Shown here: piece after piece, positions 1-8,844 of the stretch | How positions within the stretch are numbered: position 1 is the stretch's first letter | Layout of the letters: every line of letters starts with the position of its first letter | Assembly: GCA_937926445.1 (NCBI GenBank) | Contig: CALBAK010000006.1 | Coordinates: 1-64,000 of the forward strand | Direction: 5' to 3' | Length of the DNA stretch: 64,000 bases | Source: an uncultured Alphaproteobacteria bacterium | GTDB lineage: Bacteria > Pseudomonadota > Alphaproteobacteria > Geminicoccales > Geminicoccaceae | Notes under the pieces: generated by a model | Seen by the model: only the letters and a program-made list of their open reading frames with translations | Told to the model about the DNA's origin: nothing | Database searches by the model: none | Made by a program: the position numbers and the translations under genes

Positions 1-181
1 CGAGAGCCGGGAGCGGGGAAGCTCGGCCGCCGCTTCCCGGCGGGGTGAACGAGCTGCGACGAACCTCCTGCCCGGCCCCGCCGCCCGACCGCGCAGCTCG
101 GTTCGGCGCCCGCACGGGCGAGCGGGCTCGCGCTCGAGGCGAGCTCGATCCCACCCGGCGCCGTTCCTCTCTCGCCTCGGC
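1..181. other. window edge, no independent gene supported
   Basis: The first bases are open in one plus frame that leads into the TssL-like remnant. The translation is Arg/Ala/Ser-rich and shows no recognisable domain. It may be the degraded N-terminal part of that gene, most of which would lie outside the window. Confidence 0.4.
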
Positions 182-442
182 CACGGGCTCGGCGCCGAGC
201 CCGGCCGGATCCGGTTCATCGGCTACGGCGAGGATCGGCTGATGCGAACCGCCCGTCTCGCCTCGTACAGGGAGCTCTCGCGGGCGCGCGCCGAGACGGT
301 CCGAGCCGGGCTCGCGCCGGCTTTCGCCGATCTCGGACGGATCGCGGTCGAGGGTCCGCCGGACAGCGAGCCCGTGGCGCCGAACAGGGACGAGAGCGGC
401 CGATCCCGCGACCGGCGCGTCGAAATCCTTGGTGTCGCGGTG
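182..442 (+). pseudogene. C-terminal remnant of TssL (T6SS, OmpA-like domain)
   Basis: Frame +2 reads a short stretch typical of the OmpA/Pal peptidoglycan-binding domain found at the C-terminus of extended TssL proteins. The visible pieces are RIRFIGYGEDR, then LSRARAETVRAGLAPAF, then DSEPVAPN, then SRDRRVEI. In the family, TssL anchors the type VI secretion baseplate in the inner membrane with TssM and TssJ, and the OmpA domain binds peptidoglycan. After RRVEI the frame runs on without a normal stop into sequence with no similarity, and nothing upstream resembles the transmembrane core. Its position directly before a TssM-like remnant and tagF supports the call. I infer a decayed gene. Sequencing error is a less likely explanation, because most of the rest of the window is clean. 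Confidence 0.5.
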
Positions 443-447
443 CCGCG

Positions 448-1275
448 GTGGCGAGCCTTCTGCACACTCTCTGGGCTGTCCCCGCCGCGCATCGCGCCCT
501 CGGCCTTCTGGGCGCGCTCCAGCACGCGGCCCCGGTCCGGTTCACGGGCGATCTGTCGGCGTTCGGCACCTCTCGGCCGCTCGCGGGCGAGGCCCGCGAG
601 CTCGTGGCGGTCCTCGTTGTCGCCTCGCTCCGGAGGGCACGCGATCTCTGGCACTAGCACCGCACTAGCCGGCCGAACGCGGCGCTCGTCGAGGCACTCG
701 CCGCACCCGCTGCCCCGCTCGACGCGGCTGCCGACGAGCCGCCCGGTACGCCGGTCGAGCGTCATTTCGCTCGGCTCCCGGCCCACGTCGCGGAGCGGGA
801 CGGGGCACCACCGGCGCTCCATGCCGCGCTCGCTGCGCTCGGGCGGGCCAAGCAGGACCAGCAGCGCGCTGTTCCCGCCCGGCCCACTACCCGGCTGGCG
901 TTCTTCCCCATCCCGCTCGGGCTCGACGTGGCGGCTTGGAGCGTGAGCCTCGACCTCGACGGCCGAGAGCTACGCTACGATGATAGGCGGGCGCCGCCGC
1001 GGAGCTTCCTTTGGCCCGGCCCGGCGGCACCGGGCTCGTGCGGCTTTCTTTCGCGCCGCTCGACAGCGCGCCGACCGTGGCCGTGTTGCGGAGGGGGCAT
1101 GGTCGCTCTTCCGACCGATCGACCGACGCGAGGTCCGGGCCGCGGGCCAACCCGACCTGTTCGAGCCGCCGCTGGGCGCGGGCCGCGACCGGGCTTTCGC
1201 CTCGAGGTCGGCAGCGTCGAGAACGCGTTCGACCCGGGCTCGTTTTCGGGCTCTACCCGTCTGGAGGCGCTATGA
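448..1275 (+). pseudogene. Truncated, frame-disrupted TssM/IcmF C-terminal remnant
   Basis: Frame +1 reads the end of a TssM (IcmF) protein. Visible pieces are PVERHFARLPAHV, then LDGRELRYDDRRAPPRS followed by FLWPGP, and a final stretch EVGSVENAFDPGSFSG that ends in a TGA overlapping the tagF start codon. The reading frame is interrupted by an in-frame TAG at 655-657. Between about 1040 and 1195 the coherent sequence moves through the other two plus frames (GLVRLSFAPLDSAPT, then GAWSLFRPIDRREV). TssM is normally over 1000 residues, whereas only about 275 codons separate it here from the TssL remnant. The gene has therefore lost most of its length and also carries several lesions. The stop/start overlap with tagF preserves the ancestral operon arrangement. 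Confidence 0.7.
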
Positions 1276-1919
1276 ACGCTGTCGGTGTCTTCGGCAAGCT
1301 GCCTGCGCGCAGCGATTTCGTGGCGCAGGGGCTGCCGCCATTCTTCACCGAGGCTTGGCACGGCTGGCTCGTGCGGGGGCTCGCCGAGGCCAGGCTGCAG
1401 CTCGGGGAACGTCTGCTCGAGGTCTGGCGGGTGGCGCCGGCTTGGCGGTTTCTCCTCGCACCGGGCCTCGCCGGGCCGGTGGCCGCGGCGGGCGTGCTCG
1501 TGCCGAGCGAGGATGCAGTCGGCCGGACCTTCCCGCTGACCCTGGCCCGCCTCGCGGCCGAGCCCCTCGAGCCGCTCGGGCTGCTCTCGGGCCCGCCCTG
1601 GCTCTACCGGCTCGAGGCGGCGGCCCGCGCGGCGCTGGTTCCCGACCTCGACCTCGAGGCTTGGCTCGCGGAGCTCCGGGCGACGCCGCCCGAGCGGCCG
1701 CCGGTGGCGCCGCCGCCATCTCTCCCGCTGCGGCTGTTCGGCGAAGCCGGCGGGCTCGCGCCGCGCCTGGCCGAGGCGCTCGTGGCGCGCGGCGGGCACG
1801 GTCTGGCACTCTTCTGGACCGCGGGCTCGCCCTATGTGGCGGCCGGTCTGTTCGCGAGCCTCGGTCTGCCCGAGGGGCGCGATTTCCTTCGGCTGCTGAG
1901 CGATCGGGAGGGGACGTGA
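1272..1919 (+). CDS. tagF: TagF/ImpM-family type VI secretion accessory protein
   Basis: This 215-residue protein starts at an ATG that overlaps the stop of the tssM remnant. The N-terminus NAVGVFGKLPARSDFV and the following GLPPFFTEAWHGWL are hallmarks of the TagF/ImpM family, as is the LVPSEDAVGRTFPLTLA segment near residue 75. TagF proteins are cytoplasmic regulators of type VI secretion, acting in post-translational control alongside PpkA/PppA-type kinase and phosphatase pairs. The frame is intact and of normal length, in contrast to its neighbours. The stop overlaps a GTG that opens what looks like a PP2C phosphatase remnant. With tssM broken, this protein is probably non-functional in secretion unless another T6SS cluster exists elsewhere in the genome. 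Confidence 0.85.
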   Translation: MNAVGVFGKLPARSDFVAQGLPPFFTEAWHGWLVRGLAEARLQLGERLLEVWRVAPAWRFLLAPGLAGPVAAAGVLVPSEDAVGRTFPLTLARLAAEPLEPLGLLSGPPWLYRLEAAARAALVPDLDLEAWLAELRATPPERPPVAPPPSLPLRLFGEAGGLAPRLAEALVARGGHGLALFWTAGSPYVAAGLFASLGLPEGRDFLRLLSDREGT

Positions 1920-2460
1920 GCAGAGATCGACGTCGGCAGGCCGCAGGTGGGAGCGACGTCGGCAGGGTCCGGCGCTCGACGGCACGACCTCGGTGCAGCG
2001 GACTTTCACGTTCCGAGCGGCACCCGTTCCGGCTCCGTCGTCCGGCCGACCCGTCGCACCCGATCCTCTGGCGGGGCGAGGCCGAGGTCCCCTGCGGCCG
2101 GCGCCCGCGAAGGTCACGGTCCGACGCCACAGGAGCCGGAGCGCGGGCGCTCCGGGCGACAGGACGGCGCCTTGGGTGCTCGACCCGTCGAGTGGGCAGC
2201 GACCGCCGCGATCGGTCACGATCGCGGTCCGCCTCGAGCACCGATCGCGGCCGGAACGAGAGCGCAGCAGCGATCGCGGGCGAGGACGGCCCGCCCGCGC
2301 AAAGCGATCATTCGCTCGGCCGCGGCGGGCAGGTCGTGGCTGTCGCGATGGCAGAGAGGGGCCCGTCGCCCGGACACTCGACGACCCGACCGTCTGCACG
2401 TGCGACCCCGGCCAGCAGCCGGTCGAGCGGGCGCCGGACGAGGCGGCGGTGCGGCGCCGG
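1916..2460 (+). pseudogene. Possible remnant of a T6SS-linked PP2C phosphatase
   Basis: A GTG overlapping the tagF stop opens a frame beginning VSRDRRRQAAGGSDVGRVRR. The GSDVGRVR segment matches the start of PP2C-type phosphatases, which often follow tagF in T6SS operons. The expected downstream Asn-Glu-Asp and DGMGGH-type metal motifs cannot be found in any frame, and the rest is Arg-rich sequence without a domain. I read it as a decayed phosphatase gene. The evidence is one short motif plus position, so this could also be chance. Confidence 0.35.
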
Positions 2461-2465
2461 CGCCG

Positions 2466-3160
2466 CTAGCGTTCGGCGAAAGCCCGGGCGCAGCAGCGGC
2501 GTCGACCGACCTCGGCGAGGAACAGCATCGGCAAGACGAGGATGCCGAGAAGCGAGTGGTCGGCGCGGCCTACGGGCGTTCACCCGCCGAGCCCGGCGCG
2601 GAGTGCTCCGAGCCGGGCCTCCGCGGCCCGAACTTGCGCATCGTCCGCCGGCAGCCGGTTCCGCACGGCGGCGAGGCCGGCACGGGCCTGCTCGGCCAAG
2701 AAGCGGGCGCGGTCGCGCTCGCCGCGGGCCCGGCTGGTCTCCGCGGCACCGAGCAGCCCCTCCACCTGCAACCACTCCTCGGCCGTGCCGAACATCGGCG
2801 GGGGGCAGAGAGGGAGCGTCGATCGGGCAAGCCGCTCCGGTCCGCCTCGAGGAGACCGGGGCCGGGTGCGGCCTCCGAACGGTCGCGGGCGGCGCGCTCG
2901 GCTCTGGCCGCGTGGCGGCGGAGCTCCACAAGCTCCCGGGCGGCGCGACCGCGTTCGATCGAGGCGGAAGCCGGCAAGTCGCGCTCGAGGCGTTCTAGTC
3001 AGCGGAGCGTGTCGGCCGGGACGTGGCGGATCTCGCCGCCGAGCGGGCCGCTGCGCTCCGGGCCCGAGTGCTGTGCACTGGCCGGGTCGGCCGCCAGCGC
3101 GAGGAGGAGCACGGCGGCGCACGCTGTCGCGGCCGCCCGAGTGCGGCTTGACCGGTGGGC
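2466..3160 (-). pseudogene. Degenerate secreted coiled-coil protein, family unknown
   Basis: On the minus strand a signal-peptide-like stretch (TACAAVLLLALAADPASA, about 3060-3120) is followed by a stop at 2999-3001. After this, a shift of frame continues charged helix-like sequence (RAARELVELRRHAARAERAA). A second shift gives a coherent tail, MFGTAEEWLQVEGLLGAAE followed by RARGERDRARFLAEQ, ending with TGA at 2580-2582. A further short hydrophobic piece (LLGILVLPMLFLAEVG) follows and ends at 2466. Jumps between frames with sensible amino-acid composition suggest one or two decayed genes. I do not recognise a family. The location next to T6SS remnants is the only hint of role. Confidence 0.35.
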
Positions 3161-3229
3161 GCCGGGCACCGGATGCTCGCCGCGGGCGTCGGGTCGGGTG
3201 TGGGGCCCGACCGTGGAGGAGATGGAAGG

Positions 3230-3514
3230 ATGCGGCATCGGCTTCGGGCCCTTCTGGCGACTGCGATCCTGCTCGACGCGGGCACCGCCTCCGCCGGCTG
3301 GCAGGAGGATCTGGCGGTCGAGCTGCTGGCCGCCAAGGGCTGCAGCTTGGCCTATCTGAGCCAGGTCGTCGAGCGGCTCGTGGACGGTCGCCAAGTCGTC
3401 CTCGCCAAGGTGCATTGCGAGGACGGGCGGGTGTTCGACGCGAGCCGCACCGACCCCTCGATGCCGTTCGAGCTCAAGGAGTGTCAACCTGCGAAGCAGC
3501 CGCAGGCCTGCTGA
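3230..3514 (+). CDS. Small secreted protein, unknown function
   Basis: This 94-residue protein starts at an ATG preceded by a GGAGGA ribosome binding site 9 bases upstream. The N-terminus has a clear signal peptide (basic MRHRLR, hydrophobic ALLATAILL, cleavage after TASA). The mature part of about 72 residues has three cysteines (GCSLAYL, VHCEDG, KECQP) and a charged C-terminus. No domain is recognised. It ends five bases before the convergent end of an esterase gene. An upstream in-frame start would add an unlikely Gly-rich stretch before the signal peptide and is not preferred. Confidence 0.65.
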   Translation: MRHRLRALLATAILLDAGTASAGWQEDLAVELLAAKGCSLAYLSQVVERLVDGRQVVLAKVHCEDGRVFDASRTDPSMPFELKECQPAKQPQAC

Positions 3515-3518
3515 GGGC

Positions 3519-4457
3519 TCACACCAGCCGGCGGGCGAGGAAGCCCGCGACCTCGGCCACGAAGAGCTCGGCCCGCGGCAGCATCCGGCTCATCTGGAAG
3601 CAGCCGTGCGTCACGCCGCGCCAGAGCCGCCAATCGAGCTCGACACCGGCCTCGATCAGGCGATGGGCCAGGCGCTCGGAATCGTCGCGCAGGGGATCGA
3701 GCTCGGCGGCCGAGACGTAGAGCGGCGGCAGCCCGCGCAGATCGGCCCGGAGCGGGCTCGCGAAGGGGTCGCGGCGGGTCGCAGGGTCCGGGGCGTAGTG
3801 GTTCCAGAACCAGCGCATGGTCGAGGTCGACAGGAAATGGGCGCCACCGCCGAAGGCGGCATGGCTCGGACTGTCGAAGTCGTCGGAATAGCAGCCGTAC
3901 ACGAGAGCCGCCGCCCGGACGAGCGGCTCGCCGGAGTCCCGTAGGCGCAGACAGGCGGCGAGCGCCAAATTGGCGCCGGCCGAATCGCCGGCCAAGGCCA
4001 GCCGGCCTGGATCGACCCCCTCGCTCGCGCCGTGCTCGGCGAGCCAGCGCACAGCGTGGACCACGTCGGCGAGCCCCTGCGGGAAAGGGTGCTCGGGGGC
4101 GAGGCCGTAATCGACGCTCACGACCTCGAGGCCAGCGGCGCGCGCCAGCCGGCGGCACACATGGTCGTGGGTGTCGAGCGAGCCGATCACCCAGCCGCCG
4201 CCGTGCAGGTAGACGATCGCGGGCGACAGATCGCCCGCGCCCTGCGGCACGTAGAAGCGGAGCCGCAACGGGCCGCGCGGGCCCTCGATCGTGACGTCGT
4301 CGACCTCGGGCAGCGCCGGTGCGTCCTGGTTCCAGAAGGCGTTGCGGCGCTCGCTCTCGGCCCGCGCCTCGGCCGCGGGCATGGTCTCGTAGGCCGGTAG
4401 CGCCTCGGCTTGGAGCATCGCCAGGATCTCGGCCATGGCCGGATCGAGCTCGGGCAT
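3519..4457 (-). CDS. Alpha/beta hydrolase-3 (HSL-family) esterase
   Basis: The 312-residue protein starts MPELDPAMAEIL, with a GGGAGAGGG ribosome binding site just upstream. The HSL family signature is complete. It has the oxyanion-hole HGGGW (YLHGGGWVIGS), the nucleophile elbow GDSAG, the acid in SAAELDPLRDDS and the catalytic His in GVTHGCF. Enzymes of this family hydrolyse short- to medium-chain acyl esters and lactones in the cytoplasm; the natural substrate cannot be read from sequence. It sits in the same direction as the next hydrolase gene, 71 bases downstream of it. An upstream in-frame start would add 17 Arg-rich residues and is not preferred. Confidence 0.88.
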   Translation of the reverse strand: MPELDPAMAEILAMLQAEALPAYETMPAAEARAESERRNAFWNQDAPALPEVDDVTIEGPRGPLRLRFYVPQGAGDLSPAIVYLHGGGWVIGSLDTHDHVCRRLARAAGLEVVSVDYGLAPEHPFPQGLADVVHAVRWLAEHGASEGVDPGRLALAGDSAGANLALAACLRLRDSGEPLVRAAALVYGCYSDDFDSPSHAAFGGGAHFLSTSTMRWFWNHYAPDPATRRDPFASPLRADLRGLPPLYVSAAELDPLRDDSERLAHRLIEAGVELDWRLWRGVTHGCFQMSRMLPRAELFVAEVAGFLARRLV

Positions 4458-4528
4458 GGTCCCTCTCCCAGGGGGCCGCCGGCGATCGCCGCGGCGCGAG
4501 CGGAGCACGCCCGCAGCTCAGCCCGCCG

Positions 4529-5401
4529 TCAAGCCTCGCCGCGCAGGAAGGCTGCGATTCGGGCGGCTTCGTTGACCGGCAGCGAGATGTGGCCCGCATC
4601 GGGGACGATCTCGAGACGGGCGTTCGGCAGGCGGGCGGCGTACCAGTGGGCATGGGCCGGAGGCACCACGCGGTCGAGCGCGCCGTGCAGGACGAGGACC
4701 GGACAGCGCACGTCGCGCGGCGCGACGTCCCACCGGCGGGTCAAGAGCTCGAGGTCGGCGAGGGCCCCCTGTACGCCGCGCCGGGTGCCCTCGCGCAGCG
4801 AGACGAGCACGAGCCGCTCGAGCCGCTCGGGGTCGATGCCCGGGGCGAGCAGGTGGTGCTCGGGCAGGAGGACCAGGCGGAGGACCGCCTCGTCGAGCCC
4901 GTGGCGGCGCAGGTTCCGCAGGAGCACGGGTGCGAGGCCGAGCGCCAGGCGGCCGTGCCGGCGGGCGAGTCGCATTAGCCGCACGGCACCGCCCTCGGTC
5001 CGGAGCGTACGCTTGTTGGCGACCGCACAAACGAGGGCCAGGCGGACCACCCGCTCGCCGAGCCCGGCGGCGATGGCCATGGCGTAGGGCCCACCGGCCG
5101 AAACGCCGACGACCGCCACCCGGTCGAGCCCGAGTGCGTCGAGAAGCGTCGCCACATCGGCGGCGAAGCCGCGGAGCGTGAGCCCGGGACAGGGTTCGGA
5201 GGCGCCGTAGCCCGGCCGGTCCGGGGCGAAGAGGTGCAAGCCGAGCTCGCCCGCCACTCTGGGCTCGAGCCGGCTGCCGAGGAAGCCGTGGAGGTAGAGG
5301 ACGGGGATCGAGCGTCCGCGCTCGCCGTACTCGGCGCAGACCAGGATGCGGCCGTCGGGGAGCCGGACTCGATGCTCCTCCGCGGGAGGAGGCGCGCTCA
5401 T
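4529..5401 (-). CDS. Alpha/beta-fold hydrolase
   Basis: A 290-residue alpha/beta hydrolase of the proline-iminopeptidase/haloalkane-dehalogenase-like group. Visible motifs are [12 protein letters not shown] (oxyanion region), the nucleophile [10 protein letters not shown], the acid in [13 protein letters not shown] and the catalytic His in PDAGHISLP. The frame stays open about 300 bases further upstream, but that extension is antisense to the HerA-like gene and has no domain. The ATG giving [12 protein letters not shown] is therefore chosen. It probably shares a 70-base divergent promoter region with the HerA-like gene and may form a transcription unit with the HSL esterase. Substrate unknown. 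Confidence 0.85.
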   Translation of the reverse strand: MSAPPPAEEHRVRLPDGRILVCAEYGERGRSIPVLYLHGFLGSRLEPRVAGELGLHLFAPDRPGYGASEPCPGLTLRGFAADVATLLDALGLDRVAVVGVSAGGPYAMAIAAGLGERVVRLALVCAVANKRTLRTEGGAVRLMRLARRHGRLALGLAPVLLRNLRRHGLDEAVLRLVLLPEHHLLAPGIDPERLERLVLVSLREGTRRGVQGALADLELLTRRWDVAPRDVRCPVLVLHGALDRVVPPAHAHWYAARLPNARLEIVPDAGHISLPVNEAARIAAFLRGEA

Positions 5402-5471
5402 CGCGAGGTACCCGTCGCCCGTCTCAAGCGGCTCGCCTATATCGGGGTCGGCTCGGCGGAGGAAGGGTGCG

Positions 5472-7118
5472 ATGGCGGGTGGCGGATCGATCCTGTTAGG
5501 CAAAGGCGAGCGGGAGGTCCGGCTGCACCTGCCGCTCGCCAATCGGCACGGGCTCGTGGCGGGGGCCACCGGGACCGGCAAGACGATCACGCTGCAGGTG
5601 ATGGCCGAGAGCCTGTCGCGTGCGGGCGTCCCGGTGTTCTGCGCCGACGTCAAGGGCGATCTCTCGGGCCTCGCCGCACCGGGAAATCCCAACCCCAAGC
5701 TCGAGGGGCGGGCTGCCGAGCTGGGTGTGACGGACTTCGCCTACGAACCCGCTCCGGTGATCTTCTGGGACCTGTTCGGTCGCCGGGGGCATCCGATCCG
5801 TACCACGGTGAGCGAGATGGGCCCGCTCCTTTTGGCCCGGCTGCTCGAGCTCAACGAGACGCAGGAGGGGGTGCTCAACATCGCCTTCAAACTGGCCGAC
5901 GACGAGGGCCTTCTCCTTCTCGACTTCAAGGACCTGACGGCGATCCTGCAGTTCGTAGCCGAGCAGGCGGACCGGATCACCACTGCTTACGGGAACGTAT
6001 CGAAAGCCACGGTCGGCACGATCCAGCGCCGGTTGCTCACCCTGGAACAGCAGGGGGGCGAGCATTTCTTCGGCGAGCCCGCGCTCGAGCTCGAGGATCT
6101 CCTGCTGACTACACCCGACGGCCGCGGTGCGGTCAACGTGCTGGTGGCCGACCAGCTCATCCAGAGCCCGCGGCTCTACGCCACCTTCCTCTTGTGGCTG
6201 CTCTCCGAGCTGTTCGAAGAGCTGCCGGAGGTGGGCGATCGCGACAAGCCCAAGCTCGTTTTTTTCTTCGACGAGGCGCACCTGCTCTTCAAGGATGCGC
6301 CCAAGGCCCTGATCGAGAAGGTCGAGCAGGTGGTCCGACTGATCCGCTCGAAGGGTGTGGGGGTCTATTTCGTTACCCAGAACCCGCTCGATCTGCCCTC
6401 GAGCGTGTTGAGCCAGCTCGGCAACCGGGTGCAGCACGCGCTCCGGGCCTTCACTCCCGCCGAGCAGAAGGCGGTCAAGGCGGCAGCCGAGACCTTCCGC
6501 CCCAACCCGCGTTTCAAGACCGAGGCCGCGATCACCGAGCTCGCCGTCGGCGAGGCGCTGGTCTCGACACTCGAGCCTGGTGGGGTCCCGGGAATGGTGG
6601 AGCGGGCCCGGATCTGCCCGCCGCGCTCGCGGATGGGACCGCTGCAGGAGGAGGAGCGGCGGGCAGTGATCGAGCAGAGCCCGCTTTCCGGCAAGTACGA
6701 GAAGGTGGTCGACCGCGAGTCGGCCTACGAGATCCTGCAGGGACGGGCGACGAGCGGGCCCTCGACGGTCGAGCCGCACGCGCCCTCGGGTGCGGGACCG
6801 GCCCCCGTCCGCGCCGGCAGCCCCTGGGGGACGGCGCCGGCCGGAACAGCGCGGCGAGTGGGTGGAGCTGCCGGTGCGCGGGCCGAGGCCGCGCCGGCGA
6901 GCCCGCGCCGGCGGGTCCTCGAACCGGCGCCCGAACCGGCTCGAGCGGGCGGGGCCGGCGGGATCCTGGGCGAGATCCTGACCGGGAGCGGTGGCCGTCG
7001 CCAGGGAGTCGCGGAGGCGGCGGCCAAGACGCTCGCGCGGACCGTATCGAGCCAGGTCGGCCGTCGGCTCGGCAACGCGCTCGTGCGCGGGATCCTGGGC
7101 TCGCTTCTCAAGGGTTGA
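5472..7118 (+). CDS. HerA-like ATPase, DUF853 (YjgR) family
   Basis: A 548-residue P-loop ATPase. Walker A is GATGTGKT at residues 31-38, and Walker B ends in the Asp-Glu pair 267-268 (FFFDEAH). Other DUF853 hallmarks are [32 protein letters not shown] and the basic C-terminal helix [16 protein letters not shown]. Residues of about 425-520 form a Pro/Ala/Gly/Arg-rich linker. The family is related to the HerA/FtsK translocases, but its cellular role is not established; DNA or protein translocation is inferred only from fold. The start is set by GGAGGAAGG just before the ATG. Confidence 0.87.
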   Translation: MAGGGSILLGKGEREVRLHLPLANRHGLVAGATGTGKTITLQVMAESLSRAGVPVFCADVKGDLSGLAAPGNPNPKLEGRAAELGVTDFAYEPAPVIFWDLFGRRGHPIRTTVSEMGPLLLARLLELNETQEGVLNIAFKLADDEGLLLLDFKDLTAILQFVAEQADRITTAYGNVSKATVGTIQRRLLTLEQQGGEHFFGEPALELEDLLLTTPDGRGAVNVLVADQLIQSPRLYATFLLWLLSELFEELPEVGDRDKPKLVFFFDEAHLLFKDAPKALIEKVEQVVRLIRSKGVGVYFVTQNPLDLPSSVLSQLGNRVQHALRAFTPAEQKAVKAAAETFRPNPRFKTEAAITELAVGEALVSTLEPGGVPGMVERARICPPRSRMGPLQEEERRAVIEQSPLSGKYEKVVDRESAYEILQGRATSGPSTVEPHAPSGAGPAPVRAGSPWGTAPAGTARRVGGAAGARAEAAPASPRRRVLEPAPEPARAGGAGGILGEILTGSGGRRQGVAEAAAKTLARTVSSQVGRRLGNALVRGILGSLLKG

Positions 7119-7145
7119 GAGCGCGAGCCCCCCGGGCTCGGCGGG

Positions 7146-7956
7146 ATGCGAGCGACCAGCCGACGAACGCTGCTCGGCGGGTTAGCGCTCGCACCGGCGC
7201 TGTTGCAGTGGGCGGCGGCGGCCGAGACCGAGGTCGTGGTGGTGGGGGCGGGCGTGGCCGGGCTAGCCGCCGCCCTGGAGCTCGCGCGGCGGCGGGTGGG
7301 ATTCACGGTGCTCGAGGCGCGCGGCCGGATCGGCGGGCGGGCCCGGACCGAGAGCACGAGCCTGGGTGTGCCGTTCGACCACGGTTGCTCCTGGCTGCAG
7401 GCGGCGCAGCGCAACCCGTTCGTCGGGCTCCGGCGCGAGCGCGGCTTGCGGCTCGTGCGCGAGGCGGCGAAGCGTCTCTGGCTCGACGGCCGGTTCGCGG
7501 GCGCGGGCGAAGAGGCGAGTCTTCGGGCGGCGCTCGGACGGCTCGAGCGGGCGATCGCCGAGGCCGGGCGGGCCGGGCGCGACGTTGCGCTCGCCTCGAT
7601 TTTTCCGGCCCGCGACCGGTACGAGCGGATCGCGCTCGCGATCACCGGGCCCTTCGAGGCCGGCGTCGAGCCGGAGCGGCTCTCGGCGCTCAAGGTCTGG
7701 AGCCGGCCCGGCGGGCTCGAGTACCTCGTCGAAGGTGGGCTCGGCGCGGCGCTGGCGACCTGGGGCTCGGCCGTCCCGGTCGAGCTTGCGGCGACCGTAC
7801 GGCGGATCCGCCGCGACGTCGGTCGACGGGCGGCTCCTGCTCGCGGGCGAGGCGACCGAGCCCGAACTCTACACGGTGGGCCAAAGGGCGCTCGCCTCGG
7901 GCCGGCGGGCGGCACGGCTCGCCGCACGGCTGATCCGCGGCCGGCGACGAGGCTGA
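7146..7956 (+). pseudogene. Flavin amine oxidase, internally deleted and frameshifted
   Basis: The N-terminus carries a Tat-like leader (TSRRTLLGG) and the FAD-binding fingerprint VVVVGAGVAGLAAALELA, then the ARGRIGGRARTE motif of flavin-containing amine oxidases. Coherent sequence runs to about 7810 (VPVELAATVRRIRR). The expected central domain is then missing, and the C-terminal FAD-contact motif GRLLLAGEATEPELY resumes in the next frame, ending at a TGA at 7954-7956. Family members are about 420-500 residues, whereas only about 270 codons remain. An internal deletion of roughly 150 codons plus a frame change explains this. The product would be inactive. The start ATG at 7146 follows the HerA-like gene by 27 bases. 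Confidence 0.8.
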
Positions 7957-7959
7957 GCC

Positions 7960-8844
7960 TCAGCGGATCCCGGCCCTGAGGAAACTCTGTACGAACTGGC
8001 GCTGGAAGATCAGGAAGGCGATCAGCAACGGCCCGCTCGTGACGAGCGTGGCGGCGCAGATGATCGACCAGTCGATGCCCTGGTCGACGCTCGAGAAGAC
8101 CTGCAGGCCCACTGTCACCGGTCGGGTCTCGACCGAGGCGGTGACGATGAGCGGCCACAGGAAGTTATTCCAGTGGTAGCTCACCGAGACCAGGCCGTAG
8201 GCGACGTAGGTCGGTCGCGCGACCGGCACGTAGACACGCCAGAGCACGCCGAGCCAGGAGCAGCCCTCGACCCTCGCCGCCTCCTCGAGTTCCTTGGGCA
8301 CCTGCTTGAAGGTCTGGCGGAGGAGGAAGATGCCGAAGGCCGAAGCCATGTAGGGCAGGCCGATCGCCAGGATCGTGTCGAGGATGCCGAGCCGGGAGAC
8401 CGTCCGATAGTTTTCGACGAGGAGCACGTCCGGAGTGATCAGGAGCTGGACGAGGACCAGGGCGAACAGCATCTCACGGCCCTTGAAGTCGAAGCGGGCG
8501 AAGGCGAAGGCGGCGAGCGTGCAGAGCAAGAGCTGCCCGGCGAGCGTCATGGTGACGAGCAGCACGGTGTTGAGGAGGTAGCGCGGGAAGGGTGCCGCCT
8601 CGAGCGCGCGCGCGAAATTCTCGAGGGTGAGGGGTGCGGAGAGGGTGAAGCGGGCAGCGTAGGCGGCCGGGTGGAAGGCGGTCCAGATCGCGTAGAGGAG
8701 CGGAGCGACCCAGAGCAGAGCCAGCATCCAGGCGCCGAGCTGAACGAGGCCGAAGCCGAGTCCGCGGCCGCGGCCGACCATGCCCTCGGCGGTGCGCGCC
8801 GACAGGGCGGCGGGTCGGACGAGGGAGGCCCGGTCGGCGCTCAC
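7960..8844 (-). CDS. Sugar/glycerol-phosphate-type ABC permease (UgpE/MalG-like)
   Basis: A 294-residue inner-membrane permease with about six hydrophobic segments. The EAA loop is clear (KELEEAARVEGCSWLGVLWR), followed by VPVARPTYVAYGLV. The C-terminal FLIFQRQFVQSFLRAGIR is characteristic of the UgpE/MalG branch of carbohydrate importers. The GTG start at 8844 overlaps the stop of the upstream permease in a GTGA arrangement, implying translational coupling. It forms the inner-membrane channel with the adjacent permease and is energised by the ATPase at the head of the operon. The substrate class (sugar, polyol or glycerol-3-phosphate ester) cannot be narrowed further. Confidence 0.9.
   Translation of the reverse strand: MSADRASLVRPAALSARTAEGMVGRGRGLGFGLVQLGAWMLALLWVAPLLYAIWTAFHPAAYAARFTLSAPLTLENFARALEAAPFPRYLLNTVLLVTMTLAGQLLLCTLAAFAFARFDFKGREMLFALVLVQLLITPDVLLVENYRTVSRLGILDTILAIGLPYMASAFGIFLLRQTFKQVPKELEEAARVEGCSWLGVLWRVYVPVARPTYVAYGLVSVSYHWNNFLWPLIVTASVETRPVTVGLQVFSSVDQGIDWSIICAATLVTSGPLLIAFLIFQRQFVQSFLRAGIR

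Noticed and set aside
655-1200. Programmed frameshifting in tssM
   Set aside because: There are several disruptions plus a loss of most of the gene, which fits decay and not regulated recoding.
980-2998. A 672-codon open frame on the plus strand through the T6SS remnants
   Set aside because: Arg/Ala-rich translation with no domain except brief fragments of tssM and a possible phosphatase; the intact tagF occupies another frame.
5234-7933. An 899-codon open frame overlapping the HerA-like gene
   Set aside because: Out of frame with the clear Walker A/B protein and made of Arg/Gly-rich shadow sequence.
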